A program made the position numbers and the translations under genes. The notes beneath the pieces were generated by a model that did no database searches, was not told where the DNA came from, and saw only the letters and a program-made list of their open reading frames with translations. Of a DNA stretch of 64,000 bases, positions 1-8,614 are shown piece by piece (position 1 is the first letter of the stretch; each line of letters opens with the position of its first letter). Source of the stretch: Adhaeribacter pallidiroseus (GTDB taxonomy: Bacteria; Bacteroidota; Bacteroidia; Cytophagales; Hymenobacteraceae); NCBI RefSeq assembly GCF_003340495.1, contig NZ_QASA01000001.1:3472001-3536000 (forward strand), read 5' to 3'.

Positions 1-638
1 TTACGGCTCCTACCGGTGCTAATTCGTTTCAGGAGTACGTATCTGATCCGGCTAAACCAGTGCCTTACCAAGGTTTGGTGCACCGGTCGCGCAGCCGCGA
101 ATACATGCTCGACGACCAGCGCTTTGCCGCTTCCCGCCCCGACGTTTTAACTTTTGCCACCGAGCCGCTTGCCAGCGATTTAACTCTAGCAGGTTCCATT
201 CTGGCGGATTTGCGCGTGAGCATCAGCACCACCGATGCTGATTTTGTAGTAAAACTGATTGATGTTTACCCCGAAGATGCCCCGGACTCCCTGGTCGCTG
301 CCGGCCGTACGGCTAACATGAGCGGTTACCAGCAACTGGTGCGCGCCGAAATTATGCGGGGCAAATACCGGAGTAGTTTCGAAAATCCAACTCCTTTTAT
401 ACCTGACACAGTAACCCCGGTTAAATACGAAATTCCCGATTTACTACATACTTTTAAAAAAGGGCATCAACTCATGGTGCAAATCCAAAGCTCGTGGTTC
501 CCGCTCGCTGACCGCAATCCGCAGCAGTTTCTAAACATCTACGAAGCGAAACCCGAAGATTACATCAAATCCACGATCCGGGTCTATCACGATGCCCAAC
601 GTGCTTCTAAATTGCAGGTAAAGGTGTTGCGGAATTAA
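1..638 (+). CDS. C-terminal part of a CocE/NonD-type (X-Pro dipeptidyl-peptidase-like) hydrolase, cut by the window edge
   Basis: The reading frame is open from base 3 and ends at a TAA at 636-638, so the gene enters the window from the left and about 211 C-terminal residues are visible. A GTG at base 60 is an internal valine, not a start. The segment looks like the C-terminal jelly-roll domain of the peptidase S15 / CocE family, as found in glutaryl-7-ACA acylase-like esterases: it has the pattern DFVVKLIDVYPEDAPD, an AEIMRGKYR stretch and a late QIQSSWFPLADRNPQ motif. The catalytic alpha/beta-hydrolase domain lies outside the window, so the substrate cannot be judged. Family members hydrolyse ester or amide bonds, often on secreted substrates. 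Identification rests on recalled family patterns. Confidence 0.85.
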   Translation, partial: TAPTGANSFQEYVSDPAKPVPYQGLVHRSRSREYMLDDQRFAASRPDVLTFATEPLASDLTLAGSILADLRVSISTTDADFVVKLIDVYPEDAPDSLVAAGRTANMSGYQQLVRAEIMRGKYRSSFENPTPFIPDTVTPVKYEIPDLLHTFKKGHQLMVQIQSSWFPLADRNPQQFLNIYEAKPEDYIKSTIRVYHDAQRASKLQVKVLRN

Positions 639-721
639 AAAAATTTAAAAAATTATCTTGCTATCCAGTACTTTCCTGATTTTATTTTCAGAATACATGA
701 TTTAAATTCTATAAGTTAATC

Positions 722-767
722 AGCCAGAAAAAGCCTTTTCGGGATAACCGATAGGCTTTTTCTGGCT
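722..767. terminator. Perfect inverted repeat between two convergent genes, probably a bidirectional terminator
   Basis: Arms at 722-736 and 753-767 are perfect 15-bp inverted repeats (AGCCAGAAAAAGCCT and its complement) around a 16-base loop. The A and T tracts lie inside the stem, so either strand gives a hairpin with an embedded U run. It sits between the end of the hydrolase gene and the end of the minus-strand peptidase gene. Confidence 0.6.
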
Positions 768-885
768 AATAAGCATTCCTTTTATTACGCAGATGCTTTA
801 TACTAATCAGGTTAAAAAACTTGGGCCTAACTCAGAGACCTCCTGCCATACATACCCGTTTAGGTAGCTGGCACTTTGCTATGCT

Positions 886-933
886 GTTAAAAACAAAGCC
901 GCCTGACCCCGGAAAATCTAAGGGACAGGCGGC
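886..933 (-). terminator. Rho-independent terminator of the secreted peptidase gene
   Basis: Read on the minus strand, a 12-bp GC-rich stem (GCCGCCTGTCCC, 933-922, pairing with 909-898, one mismatch) is followed by TTTGTTTTT at 897-889. It begins about 20 bases after the stop codon of the gene ending at 953. Confidence 0.8.
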
Positions 934-952
934 AGGATTGCTTTTTTAAATT

Positions 953-3769
953 TTACTTTAGCAAGCGAATTTTCTGGTGCAGCGCGGTTTTGCCCGTTAC
1001 TAAGCGACTAATGTACCAACCGCCCGGCAGCGAACCACCATTCCAGGTATATTCATACTGCTGGCCCGCTCTGGCTTCGCCGCGGTGCAGTACGGCTACT
1101 TCGGCCCCGTTTAAATTGTAAATCGTAAGCGTGGCATTTTGGGTGGCAGGTACACTAAAGCGCAGTTTAGCTTGCTGCGAAAACGGATTGGGATACACTG
1201 CCAGCTGCCCATCTTGGGTTTTAAGGCTACGGTCTATTACCCGGAAATGAACGGTTAAAGTACCGCCCGCTGCTCCGCGCGCCATTTCGTAAGGATAAAT
1301 AGCTGCCGTTAAAGCGTAGTCGCCGGGTTTAAACGCAATACTCTGGCCGGAGCTGCCGGCTAAGTCGTAGGTATTAATATTTTCGACGGTCGTTTGGCCG
1401 TTGAGGTTAAACTGTACGCTGCCCACTACCACCGGGTTGGTTACCGCCCGGATGTTTAGTTGCGCCGGTAAAGTTGCCAGGTCTAATACATCATCTTCCG
1501 CGAGTTTCTGAATCATGGCGCCATCGCTGACGTTATACAACTCAAACCGTACCACTTTCTCTTCTACTGCCCGGAAACTAATGGTAAGCGGAACGCCTTT
1601 GCTGCCCTTGCCATTGGCCTGGGTATAAGGTACTGCCGTTAACGTATAGCTGCCTTCGGTTAATTTAAAAAAATCAGCCGTTGCCCCCGGAAACAGGTAC
1701 GGCGTTTTGTTTTCGGTTACCTCGGTTTCGTCAAAATTAAAAAGTACACTACCTACCTGGGTCGGACCGGTACGGGCCTGAATGTATACGTTGCGCGAAG
1801 GTAATCGGGTCAGGTTCAGAATATCGCCGGTTTGTAGTACCTGAATTGTTTTTCGCGAATCGGCATCTACCAGTAACAATTCCAGTACCCGGGGCATGGC
1901 CACCCGCGCAATGGCTTTTTGCGCGTTAATAAATCCATAACCGGTTTCGTAGTCGAAGCCGGGTTCGTTCATGTTCAGGGCGGTTTGCTGCAGGGCGGTT
2001 TTAATCTGGTCGGCTTTTAAGGCATTGCCGTTGGCTTCCTGCATCAGGGCGGCTACGCCAGCGGCGTGGGGTGCCGCGGCCGAAGTACCAAAAAAGTAGA
2101 ATTCATCCAAAAACGAATCACCAAAAAAAGTATTATTAACCCCGTCGGGTCCCATTATTTCGGGCTTTCGGCGGACTAACCGTGACCGGGGCTTTCCGTT
2201 TACATCAAATAAAATAGGCGTACCCCCTACCGAAGAAAAACTTTCGGCAACCGGCGTTGAGGTGCCATAAGCAGGAGAATCTAAAAAGAATACCGCCCCG
2301 GTAGTAATGGCACCGGCCGCATTACTATGCCCGAAAATGGTGCTACCCGCGTTGTAGTATTCTTCAATCGAAATCTCGTCGCTACCGCTTTTAAAAACAA
2401 TATACTTTATAATACTCGGGCCTGATCCTGGACCTTCAAATTTGTCAATGAGCAAGTTAAAATAATTGCTTTCGTAGGAACCATCGTTGGTAAAACGAAA
2501 CACTTCTACGGGATCGTCGCCGACGTTGGCGCGCGCCGAGCCGGCAACCACATTGGTAGTATCCTCCGAGAGTAAGTAAATATCTAAATCGGATTTAGCG
2601 CCTGCGCTGGTACCATCTCCCACCGAATAAAACGGTTCGTTGTACTGAAAGGTAATATAAATGGTGGCCCCAATCGGTACGTATATTTTTTGGGTAACAT
2701 CTTTTTTCTTACCCGCCGGAGCAAAATTATGCGCGTTTTTCACTTTTACCGGGCCAAATTCAGATTTACTGCCAAAAAAAGCGACGCCCCCCGATTTAAA
2801 AGCGGCCTGGTACGCGTTACTTCCATTGTTACCAGCCGCCGTAAAATAACTGGCGCCTGCTTTTTTAACCGAATCGATGGCTTGGGCAATCACTCCATCT
2901 TGAAACATGGGTTCGGCGAAGTAAATAAGATCGTCGGTGATAATGTTGCAACCCGCTTTTTGTAAATCCAGGATGCCCTGGGCAAAACTGGCTTCGCCAA
3001 AGTTTCCGGAGTAAAAAGCTAATTCGGCACCCGGTGCCAGATCATGCACAATTTCGGCCATGGCCCGGCCCTCGTCGGGAGCCGTGTCAGCCGCTTCGTC
3101 CAGTAATACTTGCACGGGAGTGGTAAAATTATTCGGATTCTCTTTGCCGGGTAAATCACCGGATCTCACTCCGGCATCGGCTCCCCCTAAAGAATTATAA
3201 CTATCGGAAATAATACCTACTTTACTGCCTTTACCGGTGATTATCTGCTGTTTGCGGGCTTCATCGGTATAAAGGGCCTTGTTGCCCTGCGAAGTAGTTT
3301 TACCAATTTTTGTAAAAGGTTTATAAGCCGGTCGGGCGGAGTGTAAGCTAGCCAGGGCCGCTACTTTATCCAGGGCCGCAATCGGCACTAGGCCCGAGAC
3401 TAACCGGCCGAAGGAGGCTGGGCGAGTCATGCCTAAAGCTTGCAAATCGGCTAGCAATTGAGCGGGGGAGTTTTCGGCCAGAGCTTCTATTACCACGTAA
3501 TTGCCTCGTGTTTGCAACAGGCTTGTGTTGGCGTGCCGGGTTATGGCGGGTAATGTAGCAGTACTCTGGCGGGCCACCTGCTGCTTTTTTAAAATTGCCA
3601 GCTCCGGACCTATTTTTTTTAAAGCGTCGGTAGGAGCCATTTTCAGGGGCGAGCGCCCCGGTTGGTTAGTTGGCTGGGCCTTACTTTCGGGTATAGCCAA
3701 GCAAATAGGAAATACTAATAAACAAATCCATCGGAAAGCAGCTAAATGCTTCGGGTAAAGGTTGGTCAT
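953..3769 (-). CDS. Secreted subtilisin/sedolisin-like serine peptidase with T9SS sorting domain
   Basis: A 938-residue exported protein. A signal peptide (about residues 12-31) is followed by a pro-region and an S8-type catalytic domain. Asp189 lies in IISDSYN, and Ser563 in the FFGTSAAAPHAAGVAALM motif. Asn314 in AAGNNGS marks the oxyanion region. Where classical subtilisins have the HGT histidine, this protein reads DEGRAMAEIVHDLAPGA with Glu233, which resembles the glutamate-bearing segment of S53 sedolisins. Two beta-rich repeats follow (about 625-735 and 735-845), then a T9SS type A sorting domain (about 855-938, starting LAVYPNPF and ending KIRLLK), so the protein should pass the outer membrane through the Por system. 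PorX is encoded in this window at 60814-62376. The gene stands alone and has its own terminator. Confidence 0.88.
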   Translation of the reverse strand: MTNLYPKHLAAFRWICLLVFPICLAIPESKAQPTNQPGRSPLKMAPTDALKKIGPELAILKKQQVARQSTATLPAITRHANTSLLQTRGNYVVIEALAENSPAQLLADLQALGMTRPASFGRLVSGLVPIAALDKVAALASLHSARPAYKPFTKIGKTTSQGNKALYTDEARKQQIITGKGSKVGIISDSYNSLGGADAGVRSGDLPGKENPNNFTTPVQVLLDEAADTAPDEGRAMAEIVHDLAPGAELAFYSGNFGEASFAQGILDLQKAGCNIITDDLIYFAEPMFQDGVIAQAIDSVKKAGASYFTAAGNNGSNAYQAAFKSGGVAFFGSKSEFGPVKVKNAHNFAPAGKKKDVTQKIYVPIGATIYITFQYNEPFYSVGDGTSAGAKSDLDIYLLSEDTTNVVAGSARANVGDDPVEVFRFTNDGSYESNYFNLLIDKFEGPGSGPSIIKYIVFKSGSDEISIEEYYNAGSTIFGHSNAAGAITTGAVFFLDSPAYGTSTPVAESFSSVGGTPILFDVNGKPRSRLVRRKPEIMGPDGVNNTFFGDSFLDEFYFFGTSAAAPHAAGVAALMQEANGNALKADQIKTALQQTALNMNEPGFDYETGYGFINAQKAIARVAMPRVLELLLVDADSRKTIQVLQTGDILNLTRLPSRNVYIQARTGPTQVGSVLFNFDETEVTENKTPYLFPGATADFFKLTEGSYTLTAVPYTQANGKGSKGVPLTISFRAVEEKVVRFELYNVSDGAMIQKLAEDDVLDLATLPAQLNIRAVTNPVVVGSVQFNLNGQTTVENINTYDLAGSSGQSIAFKPGDYALTAAIYPYEMARGAAGGTLTVHFRVIDRSLKTQDGQLAVYPNPFSQQAKLRFSVPATQNATLTIYNLNGAEVAVLHRGEARAGQQYEYTWNGGSLPGGWYISRLVTGKTALHQKIRLLK

Positions 3770-4545
3770 AGAGTTAGTTAAATTTAAAAATACATAATGG
3801 TTTACAGCAAATAAAGTATTCTCCGGAAAGTAAAATTTTTAAAAAAACTTGCCGGCACCAAGCAAACAAGACACTACTTCTAAAAAACAAAAAGTACTTT
3901 TTACAACAAAATGGCACTAGTTACAGCAAAAACACCAAAGCTTATTTTAGGATTGGAGCCGTGGTTTTAGCAATTGGTTAATAAATTAAAAAATTGAAGC
4001 ATATAAAATTGAAGCTGTATATAGAGAGATTACCGCTAACGCAAAGTAAATTTATTTTGGACGAAACAAAACAAGTTGTAAAATAAAAAGGCTTCGTTAA
4101 AAGGCAACTTAGAAGTATACATACTACATCCTCCCGAAATAGTTTGTTTCGATTATCCACTACGAATAAAACCTGCTTTTACTATGTGCTTATTGCTGCG
4201 TAAGGGGGTTAAGCTCCGAAAAACTAAACCCAAAATTGATTTACCAGCTAGCCCGTTTTTACAGGAATAAAGCGCTAATGGTGCGGTAAGCAAGCATTTT
4301 AAAGGTAAAAAAAGAACGCAATTCATTACTTTAACAAGCAGCACAGCTGTTTAAACTCAGTTTTTAAGAAGCCTCCGGCTTAGGAATGATTAACTAAGAG
4401 GATGGAGCATGGAAATGCTGGTTTGAGTAATAATGTTACCGCAACATTAAGCTTTTCTGATCTTTTTTAAATTTTAGTTAAGGAGGCGCCTTCTTTTTAC
4501 CTCAGCTAGTATATTTAGCGTACTTTACCACCAATAACCTGCTTT
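3770..4545. other. Divergent intergenic region with no convincing gene
   Basis: This 776-base AT-rich stretch separates the divergent peptidase and phosphodiesterase genes. It has short open frames on the minus strand (3978-4344), but these have low-complexity, Cys/Phe-rich translations without signal, domain or codon character, so I do not call them. Just upstream of the phosphodiesterase a TATATTTA (about 4512) is one base from the Bacteroidota -7 consensus TAnnTTTG. Confidence 0.5.
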
Positions 4546-5598
4546 ATGAAGAAAATAGTGTTTCTAAGTTTTATTTTCATGCTTTATTTTTATCAAAACA
4601 GCATCGGTCAAACCAACCAGTTTTCACCGGTTTACTTGGCTAATTATACCTTTGCAAAAGACCGGTTAGTAATTGGTTTGGTTAAGCTAAGAACCGGAAA
4701 GGATCTAAAAATTCAAAGTACCAGCCTGAGCGGCAAGCACGCCGACTTTTTTAAAATAAGTAAAGATCACCAGCTTTCTGTCCGGAAAGAAAAAGTAAAC
4801 AGTGCCAACAGCCCGCTGGAGGTAGTGGTAAAAGTAAAAACTGCCACTGCCGAATACCAGAATAGCTTCCGGATTGTGAAAGACGCGTTTATCCGGAATA
4901 AAGTAGTGGCGCACCGCGGCGCCTGGAAGAATACCGGCGTAGCAGAAAACTCGGTGGCTTCTTTAAACCACGCGGTAGCTCTGGGCTGCGAAGGCAGCGA
5001 GTTTGACGTGCAAATGTCGGCCGACTCCGTACTGTATGTAAACCACGATGCCGCTATTCAAGGCATTTCCATTGCTAAAGCAGCTTCTCAGGAGTTGAAT
5101 GCCCTTAAACTTTCGCACGGCGAAGCTTTCCCTACTCTCGAGAATTACTTAAAGGCGGGTTTAAAACAAACCAAAACCAAGCTTATCCTGGAAATTAAAG
5201 CTTCGGAGTTAGGAAAGGAAAGCTCCCTGGCAGCCACCCGTAAAATTGTGAAAATGGTAGAAGACTTACAGGCCCAAGCCTGGGTAGATTACATTAGCTT
5301 TGATTACGATGTTTGCACCGCAGTAATGAAGTTGGCGCCTTATGCCAGAGTGGCGTATTTAAACGGCGATAAAACGCCAACCGAGCTGGCTCAAGCTAAT
5401 TTCTTCGGGCTGGATTACCATTTTAAAGTATTACAGAAAAACCCCAGTTGGATGAAGGAGGCCAAACAAAACAAGCTTACCATTAACGTCTGGACGGTAA
5501 ACGAAAAAGCGATGTTGGAAAATTTTTTAAAAGAAAACGTTGATTTTATTACTACCAACGAGCCGGAGATGTTGTTAGAGATGATCACTGGCAAATAG
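4546..5598 (+). CDS. Secreted glycerophosphodiester phosphodiesterase family protein
   Basis: 350 residues with a signal peptide (1-21, ending SIGQ). Residues about 25-115 form a small beta-rich domain, perhaps Ig/cadherin-like. From residue 120 onward a GDPD TIM barrel follows. The metal and catalytic pattern is complete: His123-Arg124 (AHRGAW), Glu134-Asn135, Glu152-x-Asp154 and His167 (VNHD). The barrel ends with INVWTVNEKAMLENF and DFITTNEPE, the usual GDPD finish. Such enzymes split glycerophosphodiesters into glycerol-3-phosphate and an alcohol; here the action is periplasmic or extracellular. The gene is monocistronic and is closed by a very strong terminator at 5713-5763. Confidence 0.9.
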   Translation: MKKIVFLSFIFMLYFYQNSIGQTNQFSPVYLANYTFAKDRLVIGLVKLRTGKDLKIQSTSLSGKHADFFKISKDHQLSVRKEKVNSANSPLEVVVKVKTATAEYQNSFRIVKDAFIRNKVVAHRGAWKNTGVAENSVASLNHAVALGCEGSEFDVQMSADSVLYVNHDAAIQGISIAKAASQELNALKLSHGEAFPTLENYLKAGLKQTKTKLILEIKASELGKESSLAATRKIVKMVEDLQAQAWVDYISFDYDVCTAVMKLAPYARVAYLNGDKTPTELAQANFFGLDYHFKVLQKNPSWMKEAKQNKLTINVWTVNEKAMLENFLKENVDFITTNEPEMLLEMITGK

Positions 5599-5712
5599 AA
5601 ATTAAAACCAGTGTAAAACAGTCCCGTACGCGAAAGATTAAATCAAATAATTTTTAAAATTTTAATCTCATTAACGGATAAGATATATATATCTAGCATT
5701 TTTTAAATTTAT

Positions 5713-5770
5713 AACCCGGTGCGGGCAGATCAGGAAACACTCTTCATCTGCCCGCACCGGGTTGTTTTGT
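5713..5770 (+). terminator. Strong terminator after the GDPD gene
   Basis: Perfect 18-bp GC-rich arms at 5713-5730 and 5746-5763 (AACCCGGTGCGGGCAGAT and its complement) with a 15-base loop, followed by the T-rich GTTTTGTGTTT. Confidence 0.88.
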
Positions 5771-6057
5771 GTTTAGGGAAGTTCTAATGCAATTGCCTGG
5801 AAAAACTGGATTACACTCGCTGCTTCGGATTCCACCTGCTTCCGTTTAGTAACTTAAAACCCAGGTGTTCCCCCAGAGTAAGAGCAAATGATGGTTTACC
5901 CTATTCTATCAATTATTTAAGATATCTTTTATATCTTAAAATGGTACTTTTTACTATATTATTTAAACCAGGCTTATACTTATTCAGGCGACTGGCAGGA
6001 CCGACTTAGAAAGTTTCTTCATTGGAAGTGGAATACAATCCGGCTGGGGTAAAGGTA
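5764..6057. other. Intergenic stretch before the cassette array, with one AT hairpin
   Basis: No gene is seen. At 5916-5940 a perfect 10-bp inverted repeat (TTTAAGATAT, 5-base loop, ATATCTTAAA) forms an AT-rich hairpin of unknown role. At about 6058-6075 the sequence GGTTAGAAGGCGTTATTTT resembles the ends of the attC-like elements further right and is probably the left limit of the cassette array. Confidence 0.4.
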
Positions 6058-6075
6058 TGGTTAGAAGGCGTTATT

Positions 6076-6211
6076 TTATTTTTCTATTTTAAATGCTTTG
6101 TCTCTTGCTATATCTATAAACACAATGAATCCTCTGGAATAGCTAACAGAAAATTTACATTTATCTCTTAATCGTTGATATGTGATTCCCATTGATGCGT
6201 CGAATTTTTCA
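6076..6211 (-). pseudogene. Out-of-frame 3' remnant of the gene at 6209-6553
   Basis: On the minus strand, one frame away from the upstream gene, an open stretch encodes LPEKFDASMGITYQRLRDK, then CKFSVSYSRGFIVFIDIARD, and ends KAFKIEK with a TAA at 6076-6078. The motif YQRL...FSVSYSRGF looks like the usual C-terminus of this kind of small membrane protein. Dropping one G in the GGGAGCGGCTCCC segment (about 6212-6224) joins both frames into one protein of about 158 residues. I therefore read 6076-6553 as one gene broken by a one-base insertion, or a sequencing error. Confidence 0.55.
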
Positions 6212-6553
6212 GGGAGCCGCTCCCTGACTATTTTTAATCTGATGAACTTTCTGAATTATTTCTTCACTTCTAAATCTTTGCACTTTATCGACTACAAATA
6301 CAGCAAAAATTTGAGAAACAATAAATGTTGGTAGAATGGAGAAGATGAATAATACCTTGTTTGTGTTCGTATTTCCAATGAAGAAGTTCAATAGTAAGTA
6401 AACTAAGGTTAATATAAAGATGATAGCAAAAGGTATGATTAGAAAAAAAGCTTCAATTATTGCCAAAGAGGGAATGAAAGGAACTACAATTCCAAATAAA
6501 AATACGGTAAAAAGCAGAAGCCTTCTTTTGTTATAATTTTTTGACCTTACCAT
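6209..6553 (-). CDS. Small multi-pass membrane protein, probably frameshifted (cassette gene 1)
   Basis: 114 residues as read. There are three or four hydrophobic segments (about 12-32, 33-58 and 68-90), a basic N-terminus (MVRSKNYNKRR) and a short polar tail reading VHQIKNSQGAAP. The tail ends abruptly inside a small GC palindrome, and the sequence beyond carries the likely missing C-terminus in another frame (see 6076-6211). I do not recognise a named family. It is the leftmost gene of a co-oriented, low-GC array in which each gene is followed by an attC-like hairpin. Its start lies 26 bases after the hairpin belonging to the next gene. Confidence 0.6.
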   Translation of the reverse strand: MVRSKNYNKRRLLLFTVFLFGIVVPFIPSLAIIEAFFLIIPFAIIFILTLVYLLLNFFIGNTNTNKVLFIFSILPTFIVSQIFAVFVVDKVQRFRSEEIIQKVHQIKNSQGAAP

Positions 6554-6578
6554 CTTCTATTTTTATTTCCAATTACCA

Positions 6579-6629
6579 TTAACGGATTGGGCTAAGGCAT
6601 GCTTTAGTGTGCTTTAGGTGTGGTTGGGC
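6579..6629 (-). repeat. attC-like recombination site behind cassette gene 2
   Basis: On the minus strand the element starts GCCCAAC (fits RYYYAAC) and ends GTTAATG (two bases off GTTRRRY). Its core contains the near-palindrome CTAAGGCATGCTTTAG. It directly follows the stop region of the gene at 6634-7266, the position expected for a cassette attC. Confidence 0.5.
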
Positions 6630-6633
6630 GTTG

Positions 6634-7266
6634 TTATTTTTTACAATAACTTTTCAATCTATGACTCTTTTCTTTCCATTTATTTATTCTGGTATTAAAA
6701 GAATAAACATGTTTGGCTATGCTACATGCGCCAACCGGCACAATCACCTGAAGACTTGTTCTCTTTTTGTCAAACTTTGAAGGAAAGAATTCAACTTCTT
6801 CGCTTAAATAGCTATCCTTTACAAACTTCCCAGCTCTGTCTTGGATATAATAATTATACACAGGACCACTACTACCTCCGGCCCAGTATTTTTTAATTGC
6901 AAAATCTTCTTTATCGTCGAAATTAAAATCAGCCACAATAAAATCCCCATAATCGTTATCGGGAGCTTCATCCGTCTCATTTAATCCAGTAACATACGAC
7001 CTAATATTGGAACAATCATCAAAATCTGCATCGAACGTTTCTTCGGCATTAAACTCTATTTTTTGTACTTCAACATTTTTAATTTTATCAATAATTAAAA
7101 GTTCAAGTTTTATAGTGTGTACAAGGCTATCCTCATTCAAACCTTTAATGGTTATTATTCTAAAATTGAAATTGTCTGATAATCCTGTTTGCAGACAATC
7201 TTGGGCAATAATTACATGACTACACAAGATTATACTGAATAGGGTTAAAAGTTGCTTCTTCAACAT
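6634..7266 (-). CDS. Secreted XAC2610-like protein (cassette gene 2)
   Basis: 210 residues with a clear signal peptide (1-21: hydrophobic LLTLFSIILCSHVIIAQ, cut before DCLQTG). The mature part is beta-rich and carries an acidic DFNFDDKEDFAI element, similar to calcium-binding FG-GAP-like loops. It is followed by the pattern AGGSSGPVYNYYI, seen in proteins annotated as XAC2610-related. The C-terminus is basic (KSHRLKSYCKK). The function is not known; it is probably periplasmic. Base composition is clearly more AT-rich than flanking genes, in keeping with acquisition as a cassette. Confidence 0.7.
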   Translation of the reverse strand: MLKKQLLTLFSIILCSHVIIAQDCLQTGLSDNFNFRIITIKGLNEDSLVHTIKLELLIIDKIKNVEVQKIEFNAEETFDADFDDCSNIRSYVTGLNETDEAPDNDYGDFIVADFNFDDKEDFAIKKYWAGGSSGPVYNYYIQDRAGKFVKDSYLSEEVEFFPSKFDKKRTSLQVIVPVGACSIAKHVYSFNTRINKWKEKSHRLKSYCKK

Positions 7267-7290
7267 TCATTATTATATTCTAATTACACA

Positions 7291-7352
7291 CAACGGTTTG
7301 TATATACAATGGCCGCAGCGAAGCTAGGATATTGTATATGCCTTGTTAGGGG
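7291..7352 (-). repeat. attC-like recombination site behind cassette gene 3
   Basis: TATATACAAT (7301-7310) and ATTGTATATG (7331-7340) form the stem. On the minus strand the outer boxes are CCCTAAC (one base off RYYYAAC) and GTTGTGT (one base off GTTRRRY). It is placed between the stop of the gene at 7362-7811 and the start of the next cassette. Confidence 0.55.
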
Positions 7353-7361
7353 AAGGCATTT

Positions 7362-7811
7362 TTACTTTTTTATATTTCTTATTACACCTACAGTAAGATT
7401 CAATAGGAATAATATTTGGCAAAATAACCAAATAAACATGACTGTGTAGGCAATCAAAAGAATCGCTTGGTATTGCTCATAGTTATAAAAGCTAATTCCA
7501 GAAGTTTTATTTAATAAATCAACCTTGAGGCATAAACCAGTTATTAAGAGCAACCCAATACTTGTGCCTAAAACATGCGCTGTTGTCATCCAGTCGGTAA
7601 GCTTCTTTTTTCTAACTACCCAATAAAGGCCACCAAAGCATCCTAAGATAGCAGAAAGAAGTAATCCAAAACGTAATGGCTCTATTACGAGGTAGGAGTC
7701 ATGAATCTGAATATCAATTGTATTGCTAATTCCCAATAGAGCTAATAGCAGTATGATTGGGATTAGCAGGAACAAGAACCTATATGGCTTATCCGCAATT
7801 CTTTTAAGCAT
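7362..7811 (-). CDS. Four-helix membrane protein with a cytochrome-oxidase-subunit-I-like motif (cassette gene 3)
   Basis: 149 residues with four membrane segments (about 11-28, 46-66, 79-98 and 112-145). Between helices 1 and 2 it reads DIQIHDSYLVIEPLRFG. This recalls the LHDTYFVVAHFHYV stretch of heme-copper oxidase subunit I, but the heme- and copper-ligand histidines of that stretch are absent (EPLRFG instead of AHFHYV). Helix 2 then reads LGCFGGLYWVVRKK, again oxidase-like. It is too short to be an oxidase and has no possible heme site, so it may be a degenerate fold relative or an accessory protein. Its role is unknown. Composition is low-GC. Confidence 0.65.
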   Translation of the reverse strand: MLKRIADKPYRFLFLLIPIILLLALLGISNTIDIQIHDSYLVIEPLRFGLLLSAILGCFGGLYWVVRKKKLTDWMTTAHVLGTSIGLLLITGLCLKVDLLNKTSGISFYNYEQYQAILLIAYTVMFIWLFCQILFLLNLTVGVIRNIKK

Positions 7812-7840
7812 TCCTCTTTTTATAATTTTTTAGCTTACCC

Positions 7841-7907
7841 CTAACAGTTAGTATAAAAAATGTGCAAGGCCGTCGGCCGAAGCATGATTTTTATACTAAC
7901 CGTTAGC
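7841..7907 (-). repeat. attC-like recombination site behind cassette gene 4
   Basis: The stem is formed by 7846-7864 and 7882-7900 (GTTAGTATAAAAA pairing, with one bulge). The core is AAGGCCGTCGGCCGAAGC. The outer boxes CTAAC and GTTAG are present, but the full seven-base boxes have one or two mismatches. Confidence 0.55.
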
Positions 7908-7912
7908 AGCCG

Positions 7913-8608
7913 TTATTTTCTTTTTTCTATTGGATTAAAATTAATAAATCTATCAAAGCTTTCCGGAGTATCTTCTATGTTTTCGATTTCCTTCCATTCT
8001 CTTTTCACGTCAAGAATTTCAGCAATAATTCTTCCATCACGTTGGTCAACCTTTGCAAATTCTTTTAAACTGTCATTTTCAATTTTTAGGAAGTATGTTG
8101 TCTGTCCTCCGGTTAAAATTAAAGCATCAATGCAATCAAGTTTTTTATTATACAATAAATTGGGGTAGCTTTCTGAATTTTTAATCCATTTCAATGATTT
8201 ATTATTAGGAGAATAAAGAATTAGAGTTTGTACAATATTTCCACCTCTAGCTGCCATACCAGTTGTGAATATAATGTCATTGAAATTATCATTATTAAAG
8301 TCTTTGATTTCCGGTTCTAATTCATTAATCCTAACAGCTTCCAATATCAAACTATCCTTTAGTCTCCATTGGTTTTTATTTTTTTCATAAAGGCAAATTT
8401 TAGCAATTGTATTTTCATCAGTACCTATTTTATAAACCTCAATCTTATTATTATTCCTTTGCCCAAAACTTATCGTGTCTTTAAAAAATTCAAGTGTATC
8501 CACACTAACTATTTTTGCAGTTCCATTTTCTAGAACTGATTTAGTTTCTGAATGCTTACCACAACTAGTAAAAATAAGTATGAGTATTAAAGGTAATAGG
8601 TTTTTCAT
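7913..8608 (-). CDS. Lipoprotein with FG-GAP-like element (cassette gene 4)
   Basis: I take the ATG at 8608 as the start. It gives a standard lipoprotein signal (MKNLLPLILILIFTSC, lipobox Cys16), whereas the longer frame to 8656 only reads back through the attC-like repeat. The mature 215 residues are beta-rich. They contain PEIKDFNNDNFNDIIF, an Asp/Asn loop like those of FG-GAP or VCBS repeats, and a Thr/Gly-rich ILTGGQTTYFLKI strand. The protein would sit on the periplasmic side of a membrane. The function is unknown. It resembles its neighbour at 6634 in style but not by clear sequence identity. Confidence 0.65.
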   Translation of the reverse strand: MKNLLPLILILIFTSCGKHSETKSVLENGTAKIVSVDTLEFFKDTISFGQRNNNKIEVYKIGTDENTIAKICLYEKNKNQWRLKDSLILEAVRINELEPEIKDFNNDNFNDIIFTTGMAARGGNIVQTLILYSPNNKSLKWIKNSESYPNLLYNKKLDCIDALILTGGQTTYFLKIENDSLKEFAKVDQRDGRIIAEILDVKREWKEIENIEDTPESFDRFINFNPIEKRK

Positions 8609-8614
8609 GATGGC

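Noticed and set aside
3978-4344. Two short minus-strand frames of about 60 residues in the divergent gap
   Set aside because: Their translations are Cys/Phe/Leu-rich with no signal, domain or proper codon use; they look like chance frames in AT-rich DNA.
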